A stretch of DNA of 64,000 bases, from positions 558,001 to 622,000 of the forward strand of contig CAWAMJ010000020.1 of NCBI GenBank assembly GCA_963783085.1, given 5' to 3'. Positions within the stretch are counted from its first letter, which is position 1; each line of letters opens with the position of its first letter. Position numbers and translations under genes: made by a program. Below are positions 1 to 8,288 of the stretch, one piece after another. The notes under the pieces were generated by a model. The model was not told where the DNA came from. It saw nothing but the letters and a program-made list of their open reading frames with translations, and searched no databases. The stretch comes from CAVYUC01 sp963783085 (GTDB taxonomy: Bacteria; Bacteroidota; Bacteroidia; Bacteroidales; Prolixibacteraceae).

Positions 1-9
1 CATTATTTA

Positions 10-360
10 ATGAAAATTCCGGAAATAACAGAATTGCCGGAAATAGTGAATATGGTTGGCAAAAAACCAGTAACCAATCGAATGATTGCAGATAATGTCT
101 GTAAATATCTGCCCATCCGGATAATTCAGGATACAACCGTTGAAAAAGAACAAATGAACATATTGGAGCGAAAAATTGCTGCCGGTATGTCATTTACCGG
201 TGATTACGCCAATTCACATTTGCATTTCGGCAGGAAAAATCTCGAACAATATTTTTCGCCAAACGGGAATGAAGTAACAGAGCAATCATTGTCGAAGATG
301 ATTGAATATTTTGTTAACAACTTGGAAATCAGCAAAAAGAAAGAAACAGTAAAATCATGA
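10..360 (+). CDS. Unrecognised protein, possibly the C-terminal end of a longer CDS
   Basis: This is a 116-residue reading frame whose phase stays open to the left edge of the window, so the ATG at 10 may be internal and the gene truncated by the window. The sequence is mixed charged and hydrophobic, with no signal peptide or membrane segment. I do not recognise the family. Its stop overlaps the next start in an ATGA arrangement, which implies translational coupling to the CDP-alcohol phosphatidyltransferase. A role in phospholipid synthesis is therefore possible, but only by context. Confidence 0.6.
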   Translation: MKIPEITELPEIVNMVGKKPVTNRMIADNVCKYLPIRIIQDTTVEKEQMNILERKIAAGMSFTGDYANSHLHFGRKNLEQYFSPNGNEVTEQSLSKMIEYFVNNLEISKKKETVKS

Positions 361-962
361 AACTAATTGTTAAAGGTGAAAACGTAATGAACGTTCCCAA
401 TGCGCTGAGCTTTTACCGTTTGATTATGTTTCCGGTAATCCTCGCCCTTGGAATCGCCGGAAACGAAAAGTTGTTCGTCATACTGATTTGTATAAATTTA
501 GTGAGCGATATACTCGACGGAAATATTGCCCGTCTGTTTAATTTGCAGACTCGTTTTGGTGCTACCCTCGATAATATAGCAGATATTGGCACATATTTTC
601 TGGCGCTTTATGGAATATTTCGGTTCCGTTGGGAAGAACTTCAACCACATGTTTTTTTGCTCTACATCTTTCTTGCTATTTTTATTGCCAGCTACATTGT
701 ATCATTTTACCGGTTTGGTAAAATTCCCGGTTTGCATATATATTCGGCAGTATCAGCAGGTTATTTTCAGGGAATTTTCTTTTTTGTATTGTTTGTTTGG
801 GGATTTTATACCTGGATGTATTACGTAGCAATTATTTGGGGTATCCTGGCTTACACCGAAAAGATATTTATACTACTAAAACTCGATGATATCCGCCCGG
901 GAGTTAAAGGACTTTACTGGCTGTTAAACGAACAAAGGCGGCAGCAGCGGGTACCCGATTAA
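357..962 (+). CDS. CDP-alcohol phosphatidyltransferase family membrane protein
   Basis: This enzyme class joins a CDP-diacylglycerol (or CDP-alcohol) to an alcohol in the inner membrane during phospholipid synthesis. The family signature D-x2-D-G-x2-A-R-x8-G-x3-D-x3-D is complete at about residues 50-72 (DILDGNIAR, then G, D and D at the right spacing). Five or six hydrophobic segments follow over 201 residues, a normal size for PgsA/PssA-like proteins. The annotated start overlaps the upstream stop. A start at 387 (MNVPNALSFYRL) matches the usual family N-terminus and has an AAGGTGA element before it, so it may be the true one. The alcohol substrate cannot be read from the sequence. Confidence 0.88.
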   Translation: MKLIVKGENVMNVPNALSFYRLIMFPVILALGIAGNEKLFVILICINLVSDILDGNIARLFNLQTRFGATLDNIADIGTYFLALYGIFRFRWEELQPHVFLLYIFLAIFIASYIVSFYRFGKIPGLHIYSAVSAGYFQGIFFFVLFVWGFYTWMYYVAIIWGILAYTEKIFILLKLDDIRPGVKGLYWLLNEQRRQQRVPD

Positions 963-968
963 TCCCTG

Positions 969-1838
969 TTATCCCCTGACACTTGCAGCCGGTATTCGTT
1001 TTGTCAAATCTTGAAACTGGCGTTCACTTTCAGAACCAATGGTAAAACAATCGAGGTAGTTCTGTGCCAGGGCATATTCCAGTGCCTCGTCGATACGGTC
1101 AGACAATTGTCCGGCCCCCAGGATTTTCATTCCGATAATGCCTTTTCCTTTCGATTTCATATCCTGAAGGACTTTTCTTACAACCGGCACTTCATCATCC
1201 ATTCTTACGCCGGCAGGGTTCATCCGGGCCAAATCAACCTGCACCCACGGTTCCTCCGCGGCTGTTTTTAATGCACCGATAGAATGGCACGAAACACCGT
1301 GCGCTCCAATCAACCCATCTTGGCGGGCCTGTTCCAGGTATTCCATTGCACCCTTTCGGTTTTTATTCCACTGCGGATTGGTTAATGCATGAAGCAGCAC
1401 AATGTCGATGTAATCTGTCCCGATTTCTTTTCTGTACCTGTCGAGGTCGGCTTTCATTTGCTCCGCAGTCTGTGCGTGGGTTTTGGTCATCAACACCACT
1501 TTGCCCCGGTCAATTACTTTCAGCGCTTCTTTTAAATGCGGGTGCGTGCCGTATTGATCGGCTGATTCCCAAAAAAATACTCCATTATCGTAAGCTGTCC
1601 GGAGTAGATTGGCTAAACCTTTCAATCCCAGTTTTCTCGACTGGTTCGAGCTTCCCCCGTATCCGCTGGTACCTGTTCCCATGGCCAACCGCGAAACTTT
1701 AATCCCGGTGTCGCCGAGGGTCACCACGTCGGTGGCATATTTTTTTGTTGTGCCGGCAAATAGATGATACGGAAATGCCTCAAACAACAAGGCTCCTGCC
1801 ACTGCTGCTCCTGATTGTAAAAAATGACGACGCTTCAT
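969..1838 (-). CDS. Tat-exported aldo/keto reductase
   Basis: A 289-residue protein with a twin-arginine signal (MKRRHFLQSGAAVAGALL), so it should be exported folded with its NADPH cofactor. After it comes an aldo/keto reductase barrel. The catalytic tetrad is visible as the D and Y of ESADQYG, the K of LMTKTHA and the H of VLLHAL. It lacks the C-terminal ferredoxin-like cysteines found in some long AKRs of this lineage. It is convergent with the preceding phosphatidyltransferase gene, six bases away, and is separated from clpX by the clpX terminator. The substrate is unknown; AKRs with Tat signals are common in Bacteroidota. Confidence 0.88.
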   Translation of the reverse strand: MKRRHFLQSGAAVAGALLFEAFPYHLFAGTTKKYATDVVTLGDTGIKVSRLAMGTGTSGYGGSSNQSRKLGLKGLANLLRTAYDNGVFFWESADQYGTHPHLKEALKVIDRGKVVLMTKTHAQTAEQMKADLDRYRKEIGTDYIDIVLLHALTNPQWNKNRKGAMEYLEQARQDGLIGAHGVSCHSIGALKTAAEEPWVQVDLARMNPAGVRMDDEVPVVRKVLQDMKSKGKGIIGMKILGAGQLSDRIDEALEYALAQNYLDCFTIGSESERQFQDLTKRIPAASVRG

Positions 1839-1960
1839 TTTAAATTCGTTTTAAAATTCTGTCAAATCTTCCACATTGTTTATTAAAACAAATTTTGAAA
1901 ATGAATGTTCGCCGGATCAGCAGCAGGTCAGAAGGTTAACTTATTTTTTTAAAACAAAAA

Positions 1961-1980
1961 AGCCGGAGTGGAACCCGGCT
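1961..1980 (-). terminator. Rho-independent terminator of clpX
   Basis: On the minus strand, eleven bases after the clpX stop, AGCCGG pairs with CCGGCT across a short loop and is followed by TTTTTTGTTTT. It closes the clpP-clpX transcription unit. Confidence 0.85.
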
Positions 1981-1990
1981 CTTGTTTATT

Positions 1991-3223
1991 TTAACTGGCT
2001 TTTAAACGCCTTATGTTTGATCGTTCAAATTTACTCCTCGCATAATCGATGTCGATTTTCAAATGTTCGATTTTTTGCGACGGGGTATCATACATGGCAT
2101 CGTTCATGATGCTTTCACAAATGGAGCGTAATCCCCGTGCTCCTAACTTAAATTCAACAGCTTTTTCCACGATGTACAGTAACGCATCTTCCTCAAAATC
2201 CAATTCGATGTTGTCGAGCAAAAACAGCTTTTTATACTGTTTTATTACTGAATTTTTAGGCTCGGTTAAAATGTTGCGCAATGTTGATTTATCGAGTGGA
2301 TCAAGGTGTACCAGCACAGGTAAACGACCGATGATTTCGGGAATAAGCCCAAATGATTTTAAATCCTGCGGCCCGATGTACTGGAGCAGATTTTCACGTT
2401 CAATCCGATCGACTTCTTTTGCTGCGCTGTATCCGATAACTTTAGTATTCAACCGGGTAGCGATTTTACGCTCAATACCGTCGAATGCGCCGCCGCAGAT
2501 AAACAGAATATTTTTTGTATCGACCGGAATCAGTTTTTGTTCCGGATGTTTTCTACCACCCTGTGGCGGGACGTTAACCACCGAACCTTCCAAAAGTTTC
2601 AGCAAACCTTGTTGAACGCCTTCTCCGGAAACATCCCGGGTTATTGATGGATTATCGTTTTTGCGGGCAATTTTATCCAGTTCGTCGATGAATACGATTC
2701 CTCGCTCGGCAGCTTCAACATTGTAATCGGCGGCCTGCAGCAACCTGGTCAAAATACTTTCTATATCTTCCCCAACATAGCCGGCTTCAGTTAACACTGT
2801 TGCATCGACAATTGTGAACGGTACGTGCAGCATTTTGGCAATGGTACGCGCAAGCAAGGTTTTACCGGTACCGGTTTCACCAACCAACACAATGTTCGAC
2901 TTCTCGATTTCGGTTTCATCTTTATCGAACGGCTGGGTGAGACGTTTGTAATGGTTGTAAACTGCAACCGAAATTATTTTTTTAGCTTCATCCTGGCCAA
3001 TTACATACTGATCCAAAAACTCTTTTATTTGCCGGGGTTTCAGTAATTTAATGTTGTCCAGCTCGAAGGTGTTGTCTTTTTTAATTTCTTCCTGAATAAT
3101 CGAATACGCCTGTTCGGCACACCGGTCGCAAATGTGCCCGTCGATTCCTGCGATTAAAAGTTCAACTTCTCTTTTTTCGCGTCCGCAAAAAGAACATTTA
3201 TCTGTTTTATCTTTTACTGCCAT
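1991..3223 (-). CDS. clpX: ATP-dependent protease ATP-binding subunit ClpX
   Basis: ClpX is the AAA+ unfoldase that recognises tagged proteins and feeds them to ClpP. The 410-residue protein starts with a C4 zinc-binding domain (CSFCG ... CDRC, about residues 11-37). It then has Walker A GETGTGKT near residue 115, Walker B IVFIDELDK near 178, and the C-terminal ClpB-D2-like domain. The pore loop GYVGEDIES follows Walker A. Its ATG overlaps the clpP stop as TAATG, so the two are translationally coupled. The order tig-clpP-clpX is conserved across bacteria. Length is normal. Confidence 0.98.
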   Translation of the reverse strand: MAVKDKTDKCSFCGREKREVELLIAGIDGHICDRCAEQAYSIIQEEIKKDNTFELDNIKLLKPRQIKEFLDQYVIGQDEAKKIISVAVYNHYKRLTQPFDKDETEIEKSNIVLVGETGTGKTLLARTIAKMLHVPFTIVDATVLTEAGYVGEDIESILTRLLQAADYNVEAAERGIVFIDELDKIARKNDNPSITRDVSGEGVQQGLLKLLEGSVVNVPPQGGRKHPEQKLIPVDTKNILFICGGAFDGIERKIATRLNTKVIGYSAAKEVDRIERENLLQYIGPQDLKSFGLIPEIIGRLPVLVHLDPLDKSTLRNILTEPKNSVIKQYKKLFLLDNIELDFEEDALLYIVEKAVEFKLGARGLRSICESIMNDAMYDTPSQKIEHLKIDIDYARSKFERSNIRRLKAS

Positions 3224-3903
3224 TATTTTTTCTTCTCCCGTTCCAGAATTTCATCAATCATTCCATATTCAACGGCTTCTTTCGAAGTCATCCAATAGTC
3301 CCTGTCTGCATCTTTTTCCACCTGTTTTACCGGTTTGCCTGAATGTTCTGCAATAATTGCATACAGTTCGGCTTTTATTTTTAGGATTTCCCGGGCTGTA
3401 ATTTCAATGTCGGATGCCTGACCCTGCGCGCCCCCCATCGGTTGGTGTATCATGATTCGGGAATGCCTCAATGCTGAACGTTTTCCTTTGGTACCTGCCG
3501 TTAAAAGAACAGCTCCCATTGAAGCTGCCATTCCGGTGCAAATTGTGGCAACATCCGCTGAAATGTATTGCATAGTATCGTATATTCCCAGTCCGGCATG
3601 AACGTGGCCCCCCGGTGTATTGAAATAAATCTGAATTTCTTTCGAAGGATCAGTCGATTCCAGGAAAAGCAACTGGGCCTGGATAATGTTTGCAACCGTG
3701 TCGTCTATCGGAACTCCCAGGAAAATGATGCGGTCCATCATCAGCCTTGAAAAAACATCCATCGAGGCTACATTTAATTGCCTTTCTTCAATAATTGTAG
3801 GGGAAATATAATTGCTGTACAGTGAATTATAACGCTGCAGGTTCAAACTGCTGATGCCTGCATGTTTTACTGCATATTTTTTAAATTCATTCTGATTTTC
3901 CAT
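3223..3903 (-). CDS. clpP: ATP-dependent Clp protease proteolytic subunit ClpP
   Basis: ClpP is the serine protease chamber that degrades substrates delivered by ClpX. The nucleophile lies in GMAASMGAVLL (near residue 125) and the catalytic histidine in RIMIHQPMGG (near 150). The aspartate lies downstream before DRDYWMTSKEA, the usual C-terminal signature. At 226 residues it is a standard ClpP with a short N-terminal propeptide-like extension. It is the first gene of clpP-clpX. The upstream region contains a strong -7 element inside a 14-bp inverted repeat. Confidence 0.98.
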   Translation of the reverse strand: MENQNEFKKYAVKHAGISSLNLQRYNSLYSNYISPTIIEERQLNVASMDVFSRLMMDRIIFLGVPIDDTVANIIQAQLLFLESTDPSKEIQIYFNTPGGHVHAGLGIYDTMQYISADVATICTGMAASMGAVLLTAGTKGKRSALRHSRIMIHQPMGGAQGQASDIEITAREILKIKAELYAIIAEHSGKPVKQVEKDADRDYWMTSKEAVEYGMIDEILEREKKK

Positions 3904-3926
3904 CTTAATCTTTCCTTAATAAAAAA

Positions 3927-3969
3927 TAACTTTGTAATTGGTTCATTTTTAAAAGCAATTACAAAGTTA
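3927..3969 (-). promoter_or_regulatory. clpP promoter within a perfect 14-bp inverted repeat
   Basis: TAACTTTGTAATTG at 3927-3940 and its exact complement at 3956-3969 are separated by 15 bases. The minus-strand copy of TAACTTTG (3962-3969) matches the Bacteroidota -7 consensus TAnnTTTG and lies 59 bases upstream of the clpP ATG, between tig and clpP. A mirrored -7 box lies on the plus strand. The repeat could be an operator or an mRNA 5' hairpin. No known regulator site is recognised. Confidence 0.55.
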
Positions 3970-4003
3970 CAAAAAAGTTATTTGCTGAAAACCTCCTCTG
4001 AGT

Positions 4004-5356
4004 TTATTTCCAGAACTCGTTGAATTCGTCGCGGGTTACTTCCTTTTCATCGATTTTTACGTTCTCCTTCACCACATTTATAACTTTTTCTTCCTGAAGT
4101 TTTTTGTAAATGTTTTCTCTTTCCTCAGGCTTTTCCATAATCATTTTGGCATACGATTCCAGTTGTTCGTCAGGCACATCGAAAATGCCGTACTGGTTGT
4201 ATTGCGCCCGTGCTACCTGCTTTGCATAATCAGCTGCTTCATCGGGTTCTACCTTCAAATCGTTATCTTTGGCAATGGCATCTTTAATCAACTGCCATTT
4301 TAAATCTTTGGTGAAACCATCAAATTCATTTTCAATCTGCTCTTCGGTTAATTCTTTGTTAACTTTCAGCAACCAACGTTTTAAAAATTCTTCCGGAAGT
4401 TCAACATCGGTTTTTTCCAGCAGGAAATCACGAGCATCGATTGTGAATTTATGATCAGAAGAAAACGCCAGGTTTTCAGCAATTTCTTCTTTTACTTTAT
4501 TGCGGAGGTCTTCTTCGGTTTTGATTTCAGATTCTTCGCCGTACATCTTCTTAAATAATTCCTCATTCAGTTCTGCTTTCCGGAATTCCAAAATTTCTTT
4601 GATGGTGAATTTGAAATTGCTGTCCAGAGTTTCGGCGTCTTCGTGGCTGATGTTGAGCATGTGGCCAACTTCGTGCCGGTTGTTGTATGCTTTCACCGGA
4701 TCAAAAATAATTACATCGTCTTTCTTTTTGCCGATGAATTCTTTCTTAATTTCTTCATCTTTGATTAAATCCACCGAAACCAAAATCCCTTCGGGCCTGA
4801 TTCCGTTTTCAACTTCTTCGCCATTTTCATCCAGTTGTACAAAATCTCCCCGCACCAATCCTTTTTCTTTTACGTCATCGGCAGGAATATTCTTTCCCGT
4901 TTGGGTTTGGATACGGTCAATCTGTTCGTCAATCATTTCCTTTGAAACCTTTATTTTGTAATAAGGCAGTTCCATATTTTTATCCAGTAGCACTTTCACA
5001 TCGGGCGCCAGGGCCACATCAAAGGCAAACTCAAAACTTTCGTCTGCGTCCCAGTCGATGTCTTTTTGTTCCGCTTCGTTTGGCAGGGGTTCTCCGAGCA
5101 GCTGCAGTTTTTCTTCAACAATATATTTCGAAAGGTTTTCGGAAAGAATTTTGTTTACTTCTTCTACCAAAATCCCCTTTCCGAAGCGTTTTTTAACAAG
5201 TCCGGCAGGCACTTTCCCCGGTCTGAATCCTGGAATATTGGCTTTCTTACGAAAATCTTTTAAACTATCCTCAACCGCCTTTTCATAGTCGGGTTTTTCA
5301 ACTAATATTTTTAATGTTGCGTTAACTTCGTTCTTGTTTTCCCTGGTAATATTCAT
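4004..5356 (-). CDS. tig: Trigger factor, ribosome-associated chaperone and peptidyl-prolyl isomerase
   Basis: Trigger factor binds nascent chains at the ribosome exit tunnel. The N-terminal ribosome-binding domain carries the signature region FRKKANIPGFRPGKVP at about residues 36-51. A degenerate PPIase domain and a long helical C-terminal arm follow. I use the ATG at 5356 (MNITRENKN) because family members begin with this strand; a longer frame from 5377 adds seven residues of no family character. Bacteroidota trigger factors have this length (450 residues). It lies upstream of clpP-clpX, the conserved order. Confidence 0.96.
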   Translation of the reverse strand: MNITRENKNEVNATLKILVEKPDYEKAVEDSLKDFRKKANIPGFRPGKVPAGLVKKRFGKGILVEEVNKILSENLSKYIVEEKLQLLGEPLPNEAEQKDIDWDADESFEFAFDVALAPDVKVLLDKNMELPYYKIKVSKEMIDEQIDRIQTQTGKNIPADDVKEKGLVRGDFVQLDENGEEVENGIRPEGILVSVDLIKDEEIKKEFIGKKKDDVIIFDPVKAYNNRHEVGHMLNISHEDAETLDSNFKFTIKEILEFRKAELNEELFKKMYGEESEIKTEEDLRNKVKEEIAENLAFSSDHKFTIDARDFLLEKTDVELPEEFLKRWLLKVNKELTEEQIENEFDGFTKDLKWQLIKDAIAKDNDLKVEPDEAADYAKQVARAQYNQYGIFDVPDEQLESYAKMIMEKPEERENIYKKLQEEKVINVVKENVKIDEKEVTRDEFNEFWK

Positions 5357-5393
5357 AATGAAATGTATTAAGTTCAAATACCAAAAAGTAAAT

Positions 5394-5431
5394 CACCGCC
5401 AACACATTCCCGGTTAGGAAGGAAGGCGGTG
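5394..5431 (-). terminator. Hairpin downstream of tRNA-Leu
   Basis: CACCGCC and GGCGGTG pair just after the tRNA 3' end on the minus strand, followed by ATTTACTTTTT. The loop is long and the T tract is interrupted, so termination is plausible but weak. Confidence 0.4.
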
Positions 5432-5436
5432 TTTTG

Positions 5437-5518
5437 TGCGGACGAAGGGACTCGAACCCCCACGCCGTAAGGCACTAGATCCTAAGTCTAGCGCGTCTAC
5501 CAATTCCGCCACGTCCGC
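5437..5518 (-). tRNA. tRNA-Leu, anticodon UAG
   Basis: Folded by eye on the minus strand. The acceptor stem is GCGGACG with CGTCCGC plus discriminator A. The D arm is typical. The anticodon stem CTAGA/TCTAG has loop CTTAGGA, giving anticodon TAG. A class II variable arm is present (GTGCCTTACGGCGTG) and the T arm is GGGGGTTCGAGTCCC. The CA of a CCA end is not fully encoded. A long variable arm is expected for leucine tRNA. Confidence 0.95.
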
Positions 5519-5562
5519 ATTTTTGCGGCGCAAATGTAACCAATTTTTTTAAATCGGGAAAA

Positions 5563-6504
5563 TTATTTCCATTCCACCACCGATCCGCGTTTATTGTCCT
5601 GCAATTCAAGCGGAACGGATTCTTTTATTTCGTTCCAGAGCAAGTTAATGAGTTTATGTTTTGCAAAATGCCGCGAGTATGCCAAACTCACTTCCCGTAA
5701 AGGTTTTGCGTCGGAAAACGAGCGGACATTGTCGAGCTTTTTGGGCGCCATGCTGTATTTCGCCAATTCGGGAATAATGGTGATGCCACCTTCGCGGTCT
5801 ACTATGTTCATCAAGGTTTCCAGAGAACCTGCCTCAAAATGAAACGGTAAATGGCTGTCGGAAGCACCTACAAATGAGCAGAGGTTAATCACCTGATCGC
5901 GGAAGCAGTGACCGTCGCTGAGCAGCCAGATTTCCGGTGTGGCAATATCTTTTACCGTTATTAATTTCCGGCTGTGCAGCTTGTGTTCGGGGTTCACATA
6001 CAGGAGCATCTCCTCATAGAAAACCGGTTTTTCAATGATTTTTTCCTCTTTCAGCGGCGTAACCAGAATTCCTACGTCGATTAAATCCTTGTTCAGCAAC
6101 TTAACTATGTTCGCAGTGGTTTGCTCCACCACTTTAATGTATATGTTGGGGTACTTTTTTTTGTATCGTCCAATGAAAATCGGAAGCAGGTATGGCGCAA
6201 GCGTAGGGATAATTCCAATCCGCAACATTCCCGACACCTGGTTTTTATGATCTTTTACGAGGTTGGTAATTTCTTCGGCTTGTTTTATAACAATCCGCGC
6301 CTGATCAACAATCCGCTGCCCTACATCTGTCGGGATGAGCGGTTGTTTGCTTCGATCGAAAATGATGATTTCAAGGTCTTCTTCCAGTTTTTTAATTTGC
6401 ATGGAAAGCGTTGGTTGAGTAATAAAGCAAGCTTCGGCAGCTCTTCCGAAATGCCGGTAGGTATCAACGGCAACAATGTATTCCAACTGGGTTAAAGTAA
6501 TCAT
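5563..6504 (-). CDS. oxyR: Hydrogen-peroxide-sensing LysR-type regulator OxyR
   Basis: A 313-residue LysR-family activator. It has an N-terminal winged helix-turn-helix (MITLTQLEYIVAV ... FGRAAEACFITQPTLS) and a C-terminal sensor domain. The OxyR redox pair is present: GHCFRDQ with Cys200, and Cys209 nine residues later, matching the C199/C208 spacing of the E. coli protein. Oxidation of this pair to a disulfide switches the regulator on. It is transcribed alone. A short palindrome (CTAT-5-ATAG) lies 39 bases upstream of the start and may be an autoregulatory site. Confidence 0.93.
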   Translation of the reverse strand: MITLTQLEYIVAVDTYRHFGRAAEACFITQPTLSMQIKKLEEDLEIIIFDRSKQPLIPTDVGQRIVDQARIVIKQAEEITNLVKDHKNQVSGMLRIGIIPTLAPYLLPIFIGRYKKKYPNIYIKVVEQTTANIVKLLNKDLIDVGILVTPLKEEKIIEKPVFYEEMLLYVNPEHKLHSRKLITVKDIATPEIWLLSDGHCFRDQVINLCSFVGASDSHLPFHFEAGSLETLMNIVDREGGITIIPELAKYSMAPKKLDNVRSFSDAKPLREVSLAYSRHFAKHKLINLLWNEIKESVPLELQDNKRGSVVEWK

Positions 6505-6543
6505 GGCGCGGTTATTTTTTAACGGGATAAAAGTAGAAATAAT

Positions 6544-6556
6544 CTATACCCGATAG
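6544..6556. promoter_or_regulatory. Possible LysR/OxyR operator upstream of oxyR
   Basis: CTATACCCGATAG is a short inverted repeat containing half-sites like those of OxyR (ATAG/CTAT) and satisfying the LysR T-N11-A rule. It sits in the intergenic region between oxyR and the SpoU methyltransferase. The evidence is the motif alone. Confidence 0.3.
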
Positions 6557-6585
6557 GAATAAACAGGAAAATTTTATCGGAAAGA

Positions 6586-7098
6586 TCACATCTGGTGTTG
6601 CCGGAACCACTCAAAAGCACCGACTGAAAGCGCGTGTGAAACGTTCATGGATTTGCAGTTGCCGGGCATCGGGACAAACAATTTATAATCGCTTTTTTCT
6701 ATTATTTCTGCTGGCAAACCATGGGTTTCATTTCCTGCCAGGATTATCAACTTGCCAGGCAACCTGGTTTTAAAAATGTTCGAAGCTCCGCTGCAGGTTT
6801 CGAGCACAGCAAGTTTGTACTTCTGGTTTAATAATGAATTAAAAGCTTCCGGTGTAATGATCTGCCACGCTTGCTGGTCGAATGAAAATCCGGCTGTTTT
6901 CCTGATTTTCGATTCGCGGTGAATGCTGTTGTGGTTTATAAAAAGTACGTTGACTGCATTCAAATTGTGCCCCAGCCGAATGATGTGGCCCATGTTTCCG
7001 GGATTTTTGATTTCCCAGGCCGCCAGCACCAGTTCTGATTCATCCCCTAATGGTTTTATGGATTCAGTTTCAAAAAACTGAACGGAATTCGTAATCAT
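6586..7098 (-). CDS. SpoU/TrmH-family RNA 2'-O-methyltransferase
   Basis: A 170-residue minimal SPOUT methyltransferase. The trefoil-knot motifs are all visible: AAWEIKNPGNMGHIIR near residue 26, ILAGNETHGLP near 119, and KSMNVSHALSVGAFEW near 147, which form the SAM pocket. It lacks the N-terminal substrate-binding extension of RlmB, so a tRNA target is more likely than rRNA (inference). The start is the first ATG after the divergent promoter region shared with the next gene. Confidence 0.88.
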   Translation of the reverse strand: MITNSVQFFETESIKPLGDESELVLAAWEIKNPGNMGHIIRLGHNLNAVNVLFINHNSIHRESKIRKTAGFSFDQQAWQIITPEAFNSLLNQKYKLAVLETCSGASNIFKTRLPGKLIILAGNETHGLPAEIIEKSDYKLFVPMPGNCKSMNVSHALSVGAFEWFRQHQM

Positions 7099-7110
7099 AG
7101 TAAGCTGTTG

Positions 7111-7140
7111 TTTTGTACTCGCGATAAAATAGTATTTTTG
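7111..7140 (+). promoter_or_regulatory. Bacteroidota-type promoter of the 7159 lipoprotein gene
   Basis: TTTTG at 7111-7115 (-33 element) and TATTTTTG at 7133-7140 (-7 element, consensus TAnnTTTG) are 17 bases apart. They lie 18 bases upstream of the lipoprotein ATG at 7159. Confidence 0.6.
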
Positions 7141-7158
7141 TGCAAAACAACGGAAATT

Positions 7159-7953
7159 ATGAGATTTACCTATCAGTTTTTCATTTTTTTAACTGCTGTT
7201 CTGATCGTTGCCTGCGGACCGTCGGACGAAGAAAAAGCCCGTGCGAAGATGAACGTGGCAAAAATGTACCTTGAAAAAAATGACACTGCCACGGCACTTT
7301 TGCACCTCGACAGCATTGCAAAGCTTTATCCCGAAGCTGTTTATTCAGCCAACGCAGCGAAAAACCTGATCAACGAACTGAATTTCGATATTTTAAACCG
7401 CAGACAAAATGACCTTGATTCGGTAAATATTTCTATCGCCGAACTTGAAAAACCGTTTGAAAAAGAGAAAACAGAATTCGACCGTTACACTCAGTACATT
7501 CATAAGCGGCAAACTTTTCAGCGTGCATGGGACCGCTCATATATTCAGGTCCATCTCGACGAACGCGGCGATTTATACATCAGCAGCAACTACAATGGCG
7601 ACAAATGGCTGAACCATGTGGCACTTCGCGTATACGACCAGGGCGACGATGCGGTAACGGATACCATACCGCTGGGCAGCGTTGATAATCACCACAGCGA
7701 TTTTATCGATTCGAAATGGGAAAAGGTTGCTTACCGGAATGGCAAAGACAATGGCGTTATAGAATTCATTGCCAATAATGCCGATCGCCGGTTAAAGGCG
7801 GTTTTTCTAGGCAACCGTTATTACTATATTATTTTGGAAACGTACGATAAACAGGCCGTCAGAGATGCGCTGGCCTTGTCGAAAATGCTGAAACGAAGGA
7901 CCCGTTTGGCTAATGAAATAAAGAGCCTGCAAAACAAGCTGGAAATCAGTTAA
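7159..7953 (+). CDS. Hypothetical lipoprotein with an N-terminal TPR-like region
   Basis: The protein begins with a lipoprotein signal ending in LIVAC (Cys19), so it is lipid-anchored in an envelope membrane. The ATG at 7159 is chosen because an in-frame start at 7108 would bury the signal and lies upstream of the -7 box. Residues 25-75 (ARAKMNVAKMYLEKNDTATA...) resemble a single tetratricopeptide-type repeat as in YfiO/BamD-like proteins. The rest is a beta-rich domain without a family I know, ending in a short coiled coil. It converges with the ppk1 frame, the stops overlapping by a few bases. Function unknown. Confidence 0.8.
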   Translation: MRFTYQFFIFLTAVLIVACGPSDEEKARAKMNVAKMYLEKNDTATALLHLDSIAKLYPEAVYSANAAKNLINELNFDILNRRQNDLDSVNISIAELEKPFEKEKTEFDRYTQYIHKRQTFQRAWDRSYIQVHLDERGDLYISSNYNGDKWLNHVALRVYDQGDDAVTDTIPLGSVDNHHSDFIDSKWEKVAYRNGKDNGVIEFIANNADRRLKAVFLGNRYYYIILETYDKQAVRDALALSKMLKRRTRLANEIKSLQNKLEIS

Positions 7954-8288
7954 ATGATTTCTTCCAGTTTTTGGGGCGGATTGGCCAGTACTGCTTTGTT
8001 GCCATTCACTACAATAGGCCGCTGCAGCAGTTTTGGATTTTCTGCCAGAATTTTTACCCATTCATCATCGGAAATAACCTTGCCTTTGTAGTTTTCCTTG
8101 TAAAGTTTCTCCTGTGTGCGCACAAAATCGAACGGTTTTTTCCCTGTTTTTGAAATGACGTTCCGTAATTCTTCTTCAGAAACAGGTTCGGTAAGGTACT
8201 TTCTCACTTTTACGTCGAATCCTTTTTCTTCAAGGTATTTCAGGCCGGCACGGCTTTTCGCGCAACGCGGATTATGGTATATTTCCAT
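7950..8288 (-). CDS. ArsC/Spx-family thioredoxin-fold reductase, here in frame with ppk1
   Basis: Residues from the ATG at 8288 (MEIYHNPRCAKSRAG) form a complete 112-residue ArsC-family protein. The single redox cysteine of the NPRCxKSR loop is near residue 9, followed by the beta-alpha core and a C-terminal RPIVVNGNKAVLANPP segment typical of YffB/ArsC proteins. Such proteins reduce arsenate with glutaredoxin or have other thiol roles. No codon separates it from ppk1 in this sequence. Removing one base from the T5 run at 8305-8309 would end ppk1 with a TAA overlapping this ATG (TAATG), the ordinary operon arrangement. Confidence 0.75.
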   Translation of the reverse strand: MEIYHNPRCAKSRAGLKYLEEKGFDVKVRKYLTEPVSEEELRNVISKTGKKPFDFVRTQEKLYKENYKGKVISDDEWVKILAENPKLLQRPIVVNGNKAVLANPPQKLEEII

